DNA of 9,008 nucleotides from Zymomonas sp. (GTDB lineage: Bacteria; Pseudomonadota; Alphaproteobacteria; Sphingomonadales; Sphingomonadaceae), in assembly GCA_027489105.1 (NCBI GenBank), contig JAIYAJ010000133.1:1-9008 (forward strand), read 5' to 3'. Below are positions 1-6,435 of the stretch, piece after piece. Below the pieces are notes generated by a model. That model saw nothing but the letters and a program-made list of their open reading frames with translations, did not search any database and was not told the DNA's origin. Numbering within the stretch: the stretch's first letter is position 1; each line of letters begins with the position of its first letter. Both the position numbers and the translations under genes were made by a program.

Positions 1-1269
1 CTTGCGGGTCGCCATCTTCTCGACAACCGTGCCGGCGAACTCGTCGTCGACGTCGATCACGACCGTCTCGTAAGGCTCTTCCTTGCCGCCCTGCTCATTC
101 TCGCGGAACAGCACGCGCGGACGGCTGATGCCAAGCTCGAAGCCCTCGCGGCGCATCGTCTCGATCAGCACGCCGAGCTGAAGCTCGCCACGGCCAGCAA
201 CGTCGAAGCTGTCCTTGCCCGCGCTCTCGGTCACCTTGATCGCCACGTTGGACTCGGCTTCGCGAAACAGACGGTCGCGGATCATGCGGCTCGTCACCTT
301 GGTGCCCTCGCGGCCCGCCATCGGGCTGTCGTTCACGGCGAAGGTCATCGACAGCGTCGGCGGATCGATCGGCTGCGCCTTGATCGGCACGGAAACCGAA
401 GGATCGGCGATGGTGTTCGCCACGGTCGCGACCGTCAGGCCAGCCATGCAGATGATGTCGCCGGCCTTGGCCTCTTCGACGGGCACGCGCTCGAGTCCCT
501 GGAAGGACATCAGCTTGGTCGCGCGACCGGTTTCGATGATCTTGCCATCGACGTCGAGCGCGTGGATCGGCTGGTTGAGCTTCACCGTGCCGCTGTTGAC
601 GCGACCGGTCAGGATACGGCCGAGGAAATTGTCGCGGTCGAGCAGCGTCACGAGGAAGCTGAACGGCGCTTCGAGGTCGAGCTGCGGTGCCGGGACATGG
701 TCGACGATCCGCTCGAACAAAGGACGAAGCGTGCCCTCGCGCGCCTGAGCATCTTCGCTCGCATAGCCGTTGCGGCCTGAGGCGTAGAGAACCGGGAAAT
801 CGAGCTGCTCGTCGGTCGCGTCGAGGCTGACGAACAGGTCAAACACCTCGTTCAGCACCTCTTCGACGCGCGAGTCCGGGCGATCGATCTTGTTCACGAC
901 GACGATCGGACGCAGGCCGAGGGCCAGCGCCTTGCCGGTCACGAACTTGGTCTGCGGCATCGCGCCTTCGGACGAGTCCACCAGCAGGATGACACCGTCG
1001 ACCATCGACAGGATGCGCTCCACTTCGCCGCCGAAGTCGGCGTGGCCGGGCGTGTCGACGATGTTGATCCGCGTGCCTTCCCAGTCGACCGACGTGCACT
1101 TGGCCAGGATCGTGATGCCACGTTCCTTTTCGAGGTCGTTCGAGTCCATCGCACGTTCTTCGACGCGCTGGTTGTCACGGAAGGTGCCGGACTGGCGGAA
1201 CAGCTGGTCGACCAGCGTGGTCTTGCCGTGATCGACGTGCGCAATGATCGCCACGTTGCGGAGGCTCAT
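1..1269 (-). CDS. typA: Ribosome-associated GTPase TypA/BipA, N-terminal 423 residues (3' end cut by window)
   Basis: This is a translational GTPase of the EF-G/LepA superfamily that binds the 70S ribosome and assists 50S assembly and stress or cold adaptation (family knowledge). The reading frame runs from ATG at 1269 to base 1 without a stop. Visible GTPase motifs: P-loop AHVDHGKT at residues 10-17, switch I ERGIT at 49-53, DTPGH at 72-76 and NKID at 126-129. The stretch GAMPQTKFV at 102-110 is typical of TypA. A beta-barrel domain II follows (about 205-290), then an EF-G-like domain III with [14 protein letters not shown] near residue 400. Family members are about 600 residues, so about a third, the TypA-specific C-terminal domain, lies beyond the left edge. 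The start fits the family N-terminus ([15 protein letters not shown]), with a modest AGGA about 10 nt upstream. No frameshift is visible. Confidence 0.97.
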   Translation of the reverse strand, partial: MSLRNVAIIAHVDHGKTTLVDQLFRQSGTFRDNQRVEERAMDSNDLEKERGITILAKCTSVDWEGTRINIVDTPGHADFGGEVERILSMVDGVILLVDSSEGAMPQTKFVTGKALALGLRPIVVVNKIDRPDSRVEEVLNEVFDLFVSLDATDEQLDFPVLYASGRNGYASEDAQAREGTLRPLFERIVDHVPAPQLDLEAPFSFLVTLLDRDNFLGRILTGRVNSGTVKLNQPIHALDVDGKIIETGRATKLMSFQGLERVPVEEAKAGDIICMAGLTVATVANTIADPSVSVPIKAQPIDPPTLSMTFAVNDSPMAGREGTKVTSRMIRDRLFREAESNVAIKVTESAGKDSFDVAGRGELQLGVLIETMRREGFELGISRPRVLFRENEQGGKEEPYETVVIDVDDEFAGTVVEKMATRK

Positions 1270-1387
1270 GGTCGTGAAAATCCTGACTTGAGGGATGTGG
1301 CGCGCGCATAGCGGAAATGTCGCGATGCAACAAGGGCAGCGTCGCGCGGCCGATCCGCAGTGGAGCCAATTGCGCCCCACGCTGGAC

Positions 1388-1418
1388 AAAAAAAGGGCCG
1401 GTCCGAATGAACCAGCCC
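1388..1418 (-). terminator. Rho-independent terminator, leftward
   Basis: On the minus strand GGGCTGGT pairs with ACCGGCCC (one T-G pair) around the 8-nt loop TCATTCGG, and seven T residues follow directly. In plus-strand coordinates the stem-loop is 1395-1418 and the A tract 1388-1394. The plus-strand reading has no T tract after the stem, so the element is directional. It lies 119 bp upstream of the typA start, too far upstream to end any protein gene seen here. It could also act as an attenuator in a long typA leader. Confidence 0.8.
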
Positions 1419-1490
1419 GAAGTCATTAGGAGAGGATGCCTGAAAGGCCCGCCCTGTCTGGGCGTCTAGCAGCGATTCGACAAATGCGAA
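1388..1490 (-). ncRNA. Candidate small RNA gene ending at an intrinsic terminator
   Basis: No protein gene explains the leftward terminator at 1388-1418: telA runs rightwards from 1629 and typA begins downstream at 1269. A short minus-strand transcript is the simplest explanation. Reading leftwards, a TTGACG -35-like hexamer lies at 1498-1493. I see no good -10, so the 5' end given here is a guess. Next come a 5-bp hairpin (CGCCC-AGACA-GGGCG, 1464-1450), a pyrimidine-rich unpaired stretch TCCTCTCCT (1435-1427) that is complementary to Shine-Dalgarno sequences, and then the terminator stem and T tract. CU-rich anti-SD segments are a hallmark of alphaproteobacterial trans-acting sRNAs such as the suhB and cuckoo-type families. 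I do not claim membership in a named family. The existence of some transcript is moderately supported; its function is not. Confidence 0.5.
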
Positions 1491-1503
1491 TGCGTCAATA
1501 ACA

Positions 1504-1520
1504 ATTGCATTTAATGCAAT
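1504..1520. promoter_or_regulatory. Perfect 17-bp palindrome, candidate operator
   Basis: ATTGCATT-T-AATGCAAT is a perfect inverted repeat with 8-bp arms around one central base. It is AT-rich in otherwise GC-rich DNA. It lies between the putative small RNA promoter (-35-like hexamer at 1498-1493, minus strand) and the telA start at 1629, where it could serve either direction. The size and symmetry suit a dimeric regulator of MarR, TetR or Fur type, but the sequence alone does not identify one. Confidence 0.4.
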
Positions 1521-1628
1521 CGCCTTTCCTGCAACCATCGGCGCGGCTGCCACATAAGCGTATCGCTTGAATAATGCACCTCATGCGGCCATCTTTGCGC
1601 ACAGCAAAGCACGAGGGAGACGCCGGCG

Positions 1629-2816
1629 ATGGCCAGCACGACGACGACAGAGCAACCGGATCTGGTGCTGCAACCGCCCGCACCGGTGAAGGCGCTCGCG
1701 CCGGAGAAGGCTGCCGGGCTCGTTCCCTTGCGTGACGAGCAGCGCTCGCAACTCGAAGAAAAGGTCGAAGCCTTCGTCGAGGAACTGGTCGCTCAGGACG
1801 TCAACAGCCCCGAATTCGGCAAGCGCGTCGATTCGATCAGCAATATGGGCCGACGCGAAATCGCCGAAGCCGCCGGCCAGTCGAACCGTTTCCTGGATCG
1901 CCCGGTCAAGGCGATCGATGCCGATAATGGCGTCGGCGCGAACCTCGCGGAACTGCGCCGCACGGTCGAGGACCTCGATCCGGGCAAGCGCGACAATCTC
2001 TTTACGCGCAAGAAGCTGTTCGGGATCATCCCCTGGGGCGACCGGATGCGCGATTATTTCGACAGCTATCGCTCCGCGCAGAGCCATATCTCGTCGATCC
2101 TCAACAGCCTCGCTTCCGGCAAGGATGAACTGATCAAGGACAATGCCGCGATCGACGTCGAACGCCAGAATCTCTGGGCGGCGATGGGCCGGCTCGAGCA
2201 GATGATTCATCTGTCGAAGACGCTCGACGAGCGGCTGGAGCAGAAGGCGCTCGAACTCGACAGCAGCGATCCCGAAAAAGCCAAGGCGATCAGGGAAACG
2301 GCGCTTTTCTATGTCCGCCAGCGCAGCCAGGATCTGCTGACCCAGATGGCGGTCACGGTGCAGGGCTATCTCGCACTCGATCTGGTCAAGAAGAACAATG
2401 TCGAACTGGTGAAGGGCGTCGACCGTGCCTCCACGACGACGGTTTCCGCCCTGCGCACCGCCGTGACCGTGGCGCAGGCGCTGACCAACCAGAAATTGGT
2501 GCTGGAGCAGATCACGGCGCTCAACACGACGACGGCGAACATGATCGAATCGACCGGCACGATGCTGAAGAGCCAGACGGCCGAGATCCACAAGCAGGCT
2601 GCCTCGTCGACGATCCCGATCGAGACGCTGCAGCGCGCCTTCCAGAATATCTACGACACGATGGACACGATCGACCGCTTCAAGGTCGAGGCGCTGTCCT
2701 CGATGAAGCAGACGGTCAATGTGCTGACCTCCGAGGTGGAGAAGTCGAAGGGCTATATCGCCCGCGCCGAAGGCGCTGCCCAGGGGCAGACCGAGCCGTT
2801 CAGGGCGCTGGAATAG
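1629..2816 (+). CDS. telA: TelA/KlaA-family protein (toxic anion resistance family)
   Basis: A 395-residue soluble, largely helical protein of the TelA family, named from plasmid tellurite resistance genes (klaA/telA) and including Bacillus YaaN. The chromosomal role is not well established; envelope stress, tellurite or antimicrobial tolerance have been proposed for family members. After a low-complexity Thr/Pro/Ala N-terminus (1-30), the family body covers about 60-380. Recognisable blocks are KLFGIIPWGDR (about 132-142), the helical YRSAQSHI segment with Asn/Glu/Lys-rich helices, the ALTNQKLVLEQI region (about 283-294), and a C-terminal FKVEALSSMKQTV block before the end. No signal peptide or membrane helix is visible. 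The start is supported by GAGGGAGA at 1613-1620, 8 nt before ATG. It is the first gene of an operon, 11 bp before the membrane-protein partner. The family call is firm; a tellurite resistance phenotype is not shown. Confidence 0.93.
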   Translation: MASTTTTEQPDLVLQPPAPVKALAPEKAAGLVPLRDEQRSQLEEKVEAFVEELVAQDVNSPEFGKRVDSISNMGRREIAEAAGQSNRFLDRPVKAIDADNGVGANLAELRRTVEDLDPGKRDNLFTRKKLFGIIPWGDRMRDYFDSYRSAQSHISSILNSLASGKDELIKDNAAIDVERQNLWAAMGRLEQMIHLSKTLDERLEQKALELDSSDPEKAKAIRETALFYVRQRSQDLLTQMAVTVQGYLALDLVKKNNVELVKGVDRASTTTVSALRTAVTVAQALTNQKLVLEQITALNTTTANMIESTGTMLKSQTAEIHKQAASSTIPIETLQRAFQNIYDTMDTIDRFKVEALSSMKQTVNVLTSEVEKSKGYIARAEGAAQGQTEPFRALE

Positions 2817-2827
2817 GATAGATCCCG

Positions 2828-3541
2828 ATGGTCGACAGCCGCGCTGCGATGGATCGCGCCGAAGAGGTGCTGGAGCGGATTCGCTCGCGCACCACGCCGC
2901 GCGCGATCAAGGCGCATAGGCGCCGCGTCGTCGGCTTCTTCCGGCGGCTCCGCCTCGCTTTCTTCGCCGTCCTTGGCGTCGCTCTCGCCGGCGGGATGAT
3001 CGGCGCCTTCGTGACCCCGTTGGGCATCTGGGGCTTCTTCCTGATGCTGATCGCCATGGCGATCGTCTTCTTCGGCATCCTCGCCTGGCCGCAGGCGCCC
3101 GAGCCAACGCCCCAGCAGATGGCGAAGAGCGACCTGCCTCTGCTCCCCTCCCAGACCGAACGCTGGCTGGAGGCTCAACGCCTTGCCCTCCCCGCCCCGG
3201 CGCAGCGGCTCGCGGACGATATCGGCATCAAGCTGGAGGCGCTGGGCCCGCAGCTGGCGAAACTCGATCCGCGCGAACCCGCCGCTTATGAGTTCCGCAA
3301 GCTGATGGCCGAGGAACTGCCCGAACTGGTCGAAGGCTATAAGCAGGTGCCAGAGGCGATGCGTCGGGTAGAGCGCAATGGCAGTTCGCCCGACCGCCAG
3401 TTGGTCGAAGGGCTCAAGGTGGTCGACGACGAGTTGCGCAGGATGGGCGAGCAGCTGGTGAGCGGCGATCTCGACAAGCTGGCCACGCAGGGCCGCTATC
3501 TCGAACTCAAATATCGCGGCGCCGAGGATCAGCGCGACTGA
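2828..3541 (+). CDS. Small two-helix membrane protein, XpaC-like, TelA partner
   Basis: A 237-residue protein. It has a basic N-terminal segment (residues 17-42, many Arg), two adjacent membrane helices at about 43-63 and 66-87 separated by a tight TPLG turn, then a cytoplasmic helical domain of about 150 residues. The C-terminal half (LPELVEGYKQVPEAMRR, then VDDELRRMGEQL and GDLDKLATQGRYLELKY) resembles XpaC, the '5-bromo-4-chloroindolyl phosphate hydrolysis' family, whose gene sits next to a telA homologue (yaaN) in Bacillus. That family name comes from a phenotype and is no proof of hydrolase activity; I see no catalytic motif. The gene starts 11 bp after telA, with AGGA at 2815-2818 overlapping the telA stop codon, so it is surely co-transcribed. 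The last 13 bp overlap the end of the convergent binding-protein gene. A role as membrane anchor for TelA is inference. Confidence 0.8.
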   Translation: MVDSRAAMDRAEEVLERIRSRTTPRAIKAHRRRVVGFFRRLRLAFFAVLGVALAGGMIGAFVTPLGIWGFFLMLIAMAIVFFGILAWPQAPEPTPQQMAKSDLPLLPSQTERWLEAQRLALPAPAQRLADDIGIKLEALGPQLAKLDPREPAAYEFRKLMAEELPELVEGYKQVPEAMRRVERNGSSPDRQLVEGLKVVDDELRRMGEQLVSGDLDKLATQGRYLELKYRGAEDQRD

Positions 3542-4398
3542 GCCGATCGCCCGGCGAGCCGATCGGCCTGCCTTATCCCCCGGTACAGCGCCGCCATGGC
3601 GTCGGGGTAGCTCGGGCCGGCGCAGGTGGTCAGCGCCTCGGGCAACAGGATGCGACGGCTGTCCGGAACGACCCGCCGCAACAGCGGGTGTTCGAGCATC
3701 TCGGTCCCCCGGTCACGGACGACGCCCTTCTGCTCGACCAGCAGAAAGTCCGGCCGCGCCCGCGCCATCTGCTCGATCGACAGATAGGACAGCATCGGCC
3801 GGCCAAGGCGCCCGGCGAGATTGACGAGTCCGGCGCGCCGCATCATCTCGTCGACCAGGGTGCCCTGCCCGGTCAGATAGCCGCGCCGCTGATAATAGGC
3901 CGCGACCCGCGCTCGGCCAGGGGGCTGGCCGAGAGCCGCCAACTGCGCGCGCATGGCCTTTATCAAGGCCTCGCCCCGCTCGGGATGACCGACCGCTGCC
4001 GCGACCTGACGCACAGAGCGTTCGATTGCGGGATAATCCTCGGCACGCCCGAGTTCGACAGTCCGGATTTGGCGTCGACGCAGCACCTCCAGCGCGGTCG
4101 GCGTCCCGAAGCCCGACGTGAAGACCAGGTCGGGCCGGAGCGTCATCAAATCTTCGGCTCCACCCCGCGTCACGCGGAAGCCTTTTGCCCGCTCATAGGC
4201 CCAGGACATGCCTCGATTCTGCGAGAAGCGGTTGAGCGCCGCGATCTGGCCCGGATCGGCCAGAAGAACGAGATATTGATCCGCACACAGGCTTAGCGAC
4301 ACGATCCGCCTGGGCGGCGAAGCGGAGTTCGCGGATGGAGCCACGACCGAGAGCGTTGCTGCCAGCGCGAAAATCAGGCTCTTCACGGGGCGGCACAT
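3529..4398 (-). CDS. btuF: Periplasmic substrate-binding protein of an ABC importer, BtuF-like
   Basis: A 289-residue periplasmic binding protein of the helical-backbone class (Peripla_BP_2: BtuF, FhuD, FepB), which delivers cobalamin, siderophore or haem to a membrane permease. Residues 1-26 form a signal peptide: a short basic start, a hydrophobic core LIFALAATLSVVA, and cleavage probably near Ala26. The mature protein opens with RIVSLSLCADQYLVLLAD, the usual first strand and helix. It continues with the LMTLRPDLVF block (about 104-113) and ends with the LTTCAGPSYP block typical of BtuF-like proteins. The frame stays open upstream to 4746, but that part overlaps the permease gene and is Arg/Pro-rich, and only ATG 4398 gives a signal peptide. 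GAGGG lies 3 nt upstream, a close spacing. The gene diverges from the permease gene and converges on the telA operon. Substrate is not determinable; cobalamin is the best guess from the BtuC-like partner. Confidence 0.88.
   Translation of the reverse strand: MCRPVKSLIFALAATLSVVAPSANSASPPRRIVSLSLCADQYLVLLADPGQIAALNRFSQNRGMSWAYERAKGFRVTRGGAEDLMTLRPDLVFTSGFGTPTALEVLRRRQIRTVELGRAEDYPAIERSVRQVAAAVGHPERGEALIKAMRAQLAALGQPPGRARVAAYYQRRGYLTGQGTLVDEMMRRAGLVNLAGRLGRPMLSYLSIEQMARARPDFLLVEQKGVVRDRGTEMLEHPLLRRVVPDSRRILLPEALTTCAGPSYPDAMAALYRGIRQADRLAGRSAQSR
3542..3567. terminator. Inverted repeat directly after the telA operon stop codon
   Basis: GCCGATCG (3542-3549) and CGATCGGC (3560-3567) are perfect 8-bp arms around a 10-nt loop. 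The first arm begins one base after the TGA of the XpaC-like gene. The whole element lies inside the last codons of the convergent btuF-like gene. There is no good T tract on either side (CTGCCTTATC follows on the plus strand), so it may be a weak or Rho-assisted terminator, or a 3'-end stabilising hairpin, for the rightward operon. Confidence 0.4.
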
Positions 4399-4442
4399 GA
4401 TCCCTCTTGAAAGCAAGGCGCGTCTGCGGTCAAGCCGACCCC

Positions 4443-5447
4443 ATGGTCCCGTCTCCCCCGCCCCGCGCGTTGCTGATCGCATCGCTGGCGATCCTCGCCC
4501 TGCTGCTGGCCGCGGGATCGCTGCTGACCGGTCCGACCAGCTATGGGCCGCGCGAACTGGTGGGGATCGTCGCCGGTACGGGCGACCCTCTGCTGCGCGA
4601 CATATTGGTCGATCTGCGCCTGCCACGCGCGCTGCTGGGCTTGCTCGTCGGTGCGATGCTGGGCCTCGCTGGCGCAGTGCTGCAGGGCTATCTGCGCAAT
4701 CCTCTGGCGGAGCCGTCGATCCTCGGCACCTCCAATTCCGCAGCATTGGGCGCGGTCATCGCGCTCTATTTCGGCCTGTCGCAGCTGCAGCCGGCGATGC
4801 TGCCGCTGCTTGCCATCGCGGGCGCCCTGATCGGTCTTGCTCCGTTGCTGCTCCTGGCGCGCAAGGCGGAAAGCCCGCTGTCGCTTATCCTCGCGGGGAT
4901 CGCGGTGGGCACCGCCGCTGGGGCCGGCATCAGCCTCGCGCTCAACCTGGCGCCCAACCCCTTCGCCGGCATGGAGATCATGAGTTGGCTGATGGGTTCG
5001 CTCGAGGATCGCTCCTTCACCCACGTCTGGATCGCCCTGCCGTGCATCCTCCCCGCAATGCTGCTGCTGTTCCGCGACGCCAGCGCGCTCGATGCGCTGA
5101 CGCTCGGCGAGGATGCGGCGCAGACACTCGGCATCGACCTCGCCGCCGTTCGGCTGAGATTATTGCTGGGAATCGCGGTCGGCGTCGGAGCGGCGGTGGC
5201 CGTCTCCGGCGCGATCGGCTTTGTCGGGTTGATCGTACCGCACCTGCTGCGGCCCTTCACCGACCGTGCGCCGTCATCGCTGCTGCTGCCCTCGGCGCTG
5301 GGTGGAGGCGCGCTCCTCTGCGCCGCCGACATTGCCGTCCGGCTGATCCCCACGTCCGATATCGAGCTTCGATTGGGCGTGCTGACCGCGCTGCTTGGCG
5401 TGCCGATCTTCGTCTATCGTCTCGCCCGCGAACGCCGCCTCTGGTGA
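4443..5447 (+). CDS. btuC: FecCD/BtuC-type ABC transporter permease
   Basis: A 334-residue inner-membrane permease of the FecCD family, which imports cobalamin, haem or ferric siderophores as a homodimer with an ATPase. Family blocks seen: LRLPRALLG (58-66), then VLQGYLRNPLAEPSILG at about 79-95, whose NPLAEP followed by LGTSN is closer to BtuC than to FecD. Further along are the WLMGSL block, the LGEDAAQTLGID coupling-helix region that contacts the ATPase, AVSGAIGFVGLIVPHLLR, and C-terminal ELRLGVLTALLGVPIF. About ten hydrophobic segments fit the family. I chose ATG 4443 because it directly precedes the first membrane helix. TTG 4407 is an in-frame alternative adding 12 residues; neither has a clear ribosome binding site. 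No ATPase gene follows: a convergent gene ends 13 bp downstream, so the BtuD-like partner must be elsewhere. Confidence 0.93.
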   Translation: MVPSPPPRALLIASLAILALLLAAGSLLTGPTSYGPRELVGIVAGTGDPLLRDILVDLRLPRALLGLLVGAMLGLAGAVLQGYLRNPLAEPSILGTSNSAALGAVIALYFGLSQLQPAMLPLLAIAGALIGLAPLLLLARKAESPLSLILAGIAVGTAAGAGISLALNLAPNPFAGMEIMSWLMGSLEDRSFTHVWIALPCILPAMLLLFRDASALDALTLGEDAAQTLGIDLAAVRLRLLLGIAVGVGAAVAVSGAIGFVGLIVPHLLRPFTDRAPSSLLLPSALGGGALLCAADIAVRLIPTSDIELRLGVLTALLGVPIFVYRLARERRLW

Positions 5448-5458
5448 CGGCCGGGCAA

Positions 5459-5481
5459 GATCAGCCGGCGCGGTCCTGATC
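5459..5481. terminator. Weak inverted repeat at the convergent permease/glycosyltransferase ends
   Basis: GATCAG (5459-5464) and CTGATC (5476-5481) form 6-bp arms with an 11-nt GC-rich loop. The element spans the stop codon of the glycosyltransferase gene, 12 bp after the permease stop. There is no T tract on either side. It could help end both converging transcripts, but this short repeat may be chance. Confidence 0.2.
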
Positions 5482-6435
5482 GCCGGGTGCCGGGTGGGCA
5501 AGATAAGCAAGCCGCCGAACCTCGCGTCGCCCTCGCACCACCGTGGCCAGGATCAATCCCGTATAGAGGTTGAAGAAGGCGAGGATCATCAACCCCGTGA
5601 CCAGCAACGCGGTAGGCAGCCGGGGAACAAGCCCGGTCTCGAGATAGGTGAGCCCCAGCGGGACCGCGAGGAGGATGGCAAGCAGCGCGAACAGCCCCCC
5701 GATCGCGCCGAAGAACAGCACCGGCTTTTCGATCCGGAAAAGCGTCATGATCGTCCAGAGGATGCGGAAGCCGTCGCGATAGGTGGACAGTTTCGACATC
5801 GACCCTTCGGGCCGCGCGCCATAATGGGTCACGACCTCGCCCACCGGCATCTGCAGTTCAAGCGCGTGGATGCTGATCTCGGTCTCGATCTCGAAGCCCG
5901 CCGACAGCACCGGAAAGCTCTTCACGAAGCGCCGGGAAAAGACGCGGTAGCCCGACAATATGTCAGAAAAGCTCCGTCCGAAAAGCCGCGCCAATATGCC
6001 CGTGAGCATCTTGTTGCCGAAGCGATGGCCGCGACGATAAGCCTCCTCGACCTCGGACTTGCGCGCGCCGACCACCATGTCGAGCCGCTCGGCCAGCATC
6101 ATGCGGATCAGTTCGGGGGCGGCCGCCGCGTCATAGGTCGCGTCGCCGTCGGCCATGACATAGATGTCGGCCTCGACGTCCGAGAACATCCGCCGGACGA
6201 CATGGCCCTTGCCCTGCATCCGCTCGGTCCGGACGATCGCCCCGGCGGCGCGGGCGACCTCTACCGTGCGGTCGCGGCTGTTATTGTCGAAGACATAGAT
6301 GCGCGCGTCGGGCAGCGCCTTGCGGAAGTCGGCGATCGTCGCGCCGATCGCCGCTTCCTCATTGTAGCAGGGCAGGATGACGGCGATATCTGGCTTCATG
6401 CCGGCGTTGATAAAGGTCGGCCGGTCGCTTGTCAT
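5461..6435 (-). CDS. Family 2 glycosyltransferase with two C-terminal membrane helices (polyprenyl-phosphate sugar synthase type)
   Basis: A 324-residue inverting GT-A enzyme, facing the cytoplasm, that probably transfers a sugar from a nucleotide donor to a polyprenyl phosphate, as in DPM1/GtrB-like proteins. Visible features: VILPCYNEE at 19-27, DNNSRDRT at 50-57, metal-binding DGD at 96-98, the DILSGYRVFSRRF block at 158-170, GFEIETE at 180-186 and RPEGSMSKLSTYRDG at 208-222. Two membrane helices lie at about 238-262 and 272-298, followed by a basic tail. The frame remains open upstream to 6807, but that region overlaps the preceding gene. ATG 6435 overlaps that gene's TGA as ATGA, which fixes the start by translational coupling; Met13 (6399) is a less likely alternative. 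It is the second gene of a two-gene operon with the polytopic protein, for which it may make the donor. Sugar identity cannot be read from sequence. Confidence 0.9.
   Translation of the reverse strand: MTSDRPTFINAGMKPDIAVILPCYNEEAAIGATIADFRKALPDARIYVFDNNSRDRTVEVARAAGAIVRTERMQGKGHVVRRMFSDVEADIYVMADGDATYDAAAAPELIRMMLAERLDMVVGARKSEVEEAYRRGHRFGNKMLTGILARLFGRSFSDILSGYRVFSRRFVKSFPVLSAGFEIETEISIHALELQMPVGEVVTHYGARPEGSMSKLSTYRDGFRILWTIMTLFRIEKPVLFFGAIGGLFALLAILLAVPLGLTYLETGLVPRLPTALLVTGLMILAFFNLYTGLILATVVRGRREVRRLAYLAHPAPGDQDRAG

Noticed and set aside
1475..1491. ATTCG-N7-CGAAT inverted repeat
   Set aside because: Five-base arms with a 7-nt loop are too short to separate from chance; it may merely lie in the sRNA promoter region.
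1436..1501. Short plus-strand peptide frame after AGGAGAGG (21 codons)
   Set aside because: The purine run touches the ATG, leaving no proper ribosome-binding spacing. The run is better explained as the complement of the CU-rich stretch in the minus-strand sRNA candidate.
1581..2591. Long open frame of 336 codons antisense to telA
   Set aside because: Composition is rich in Arg, Leu and Asp with no recognisable domain, and the sense strand encodes a clear TelA protein with a good ribosome binding site.
4399..4442. Cobalamin riboswitch in the divergent transporter gap
   Set aside because: Forty-four bases are far too few for this roughly 200-nt element, and no B12-box-like sequence is visible.
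4399..4746. Upstream extension of the BtuF-like gene frame (116 more codons)
   Set aside because: It overlaps the permease gene on the other strand, is rich in Arg, Pro and Gly as antisense frames in GC-rich DNA are, and would bury the signal peptide that begins at 4398.
4397..5479. 360-codon alternative frame across the permease
   Set aside because: Arg/Ala/Pro-rich shadow of the real permease frame one base away, with no membrane helices.
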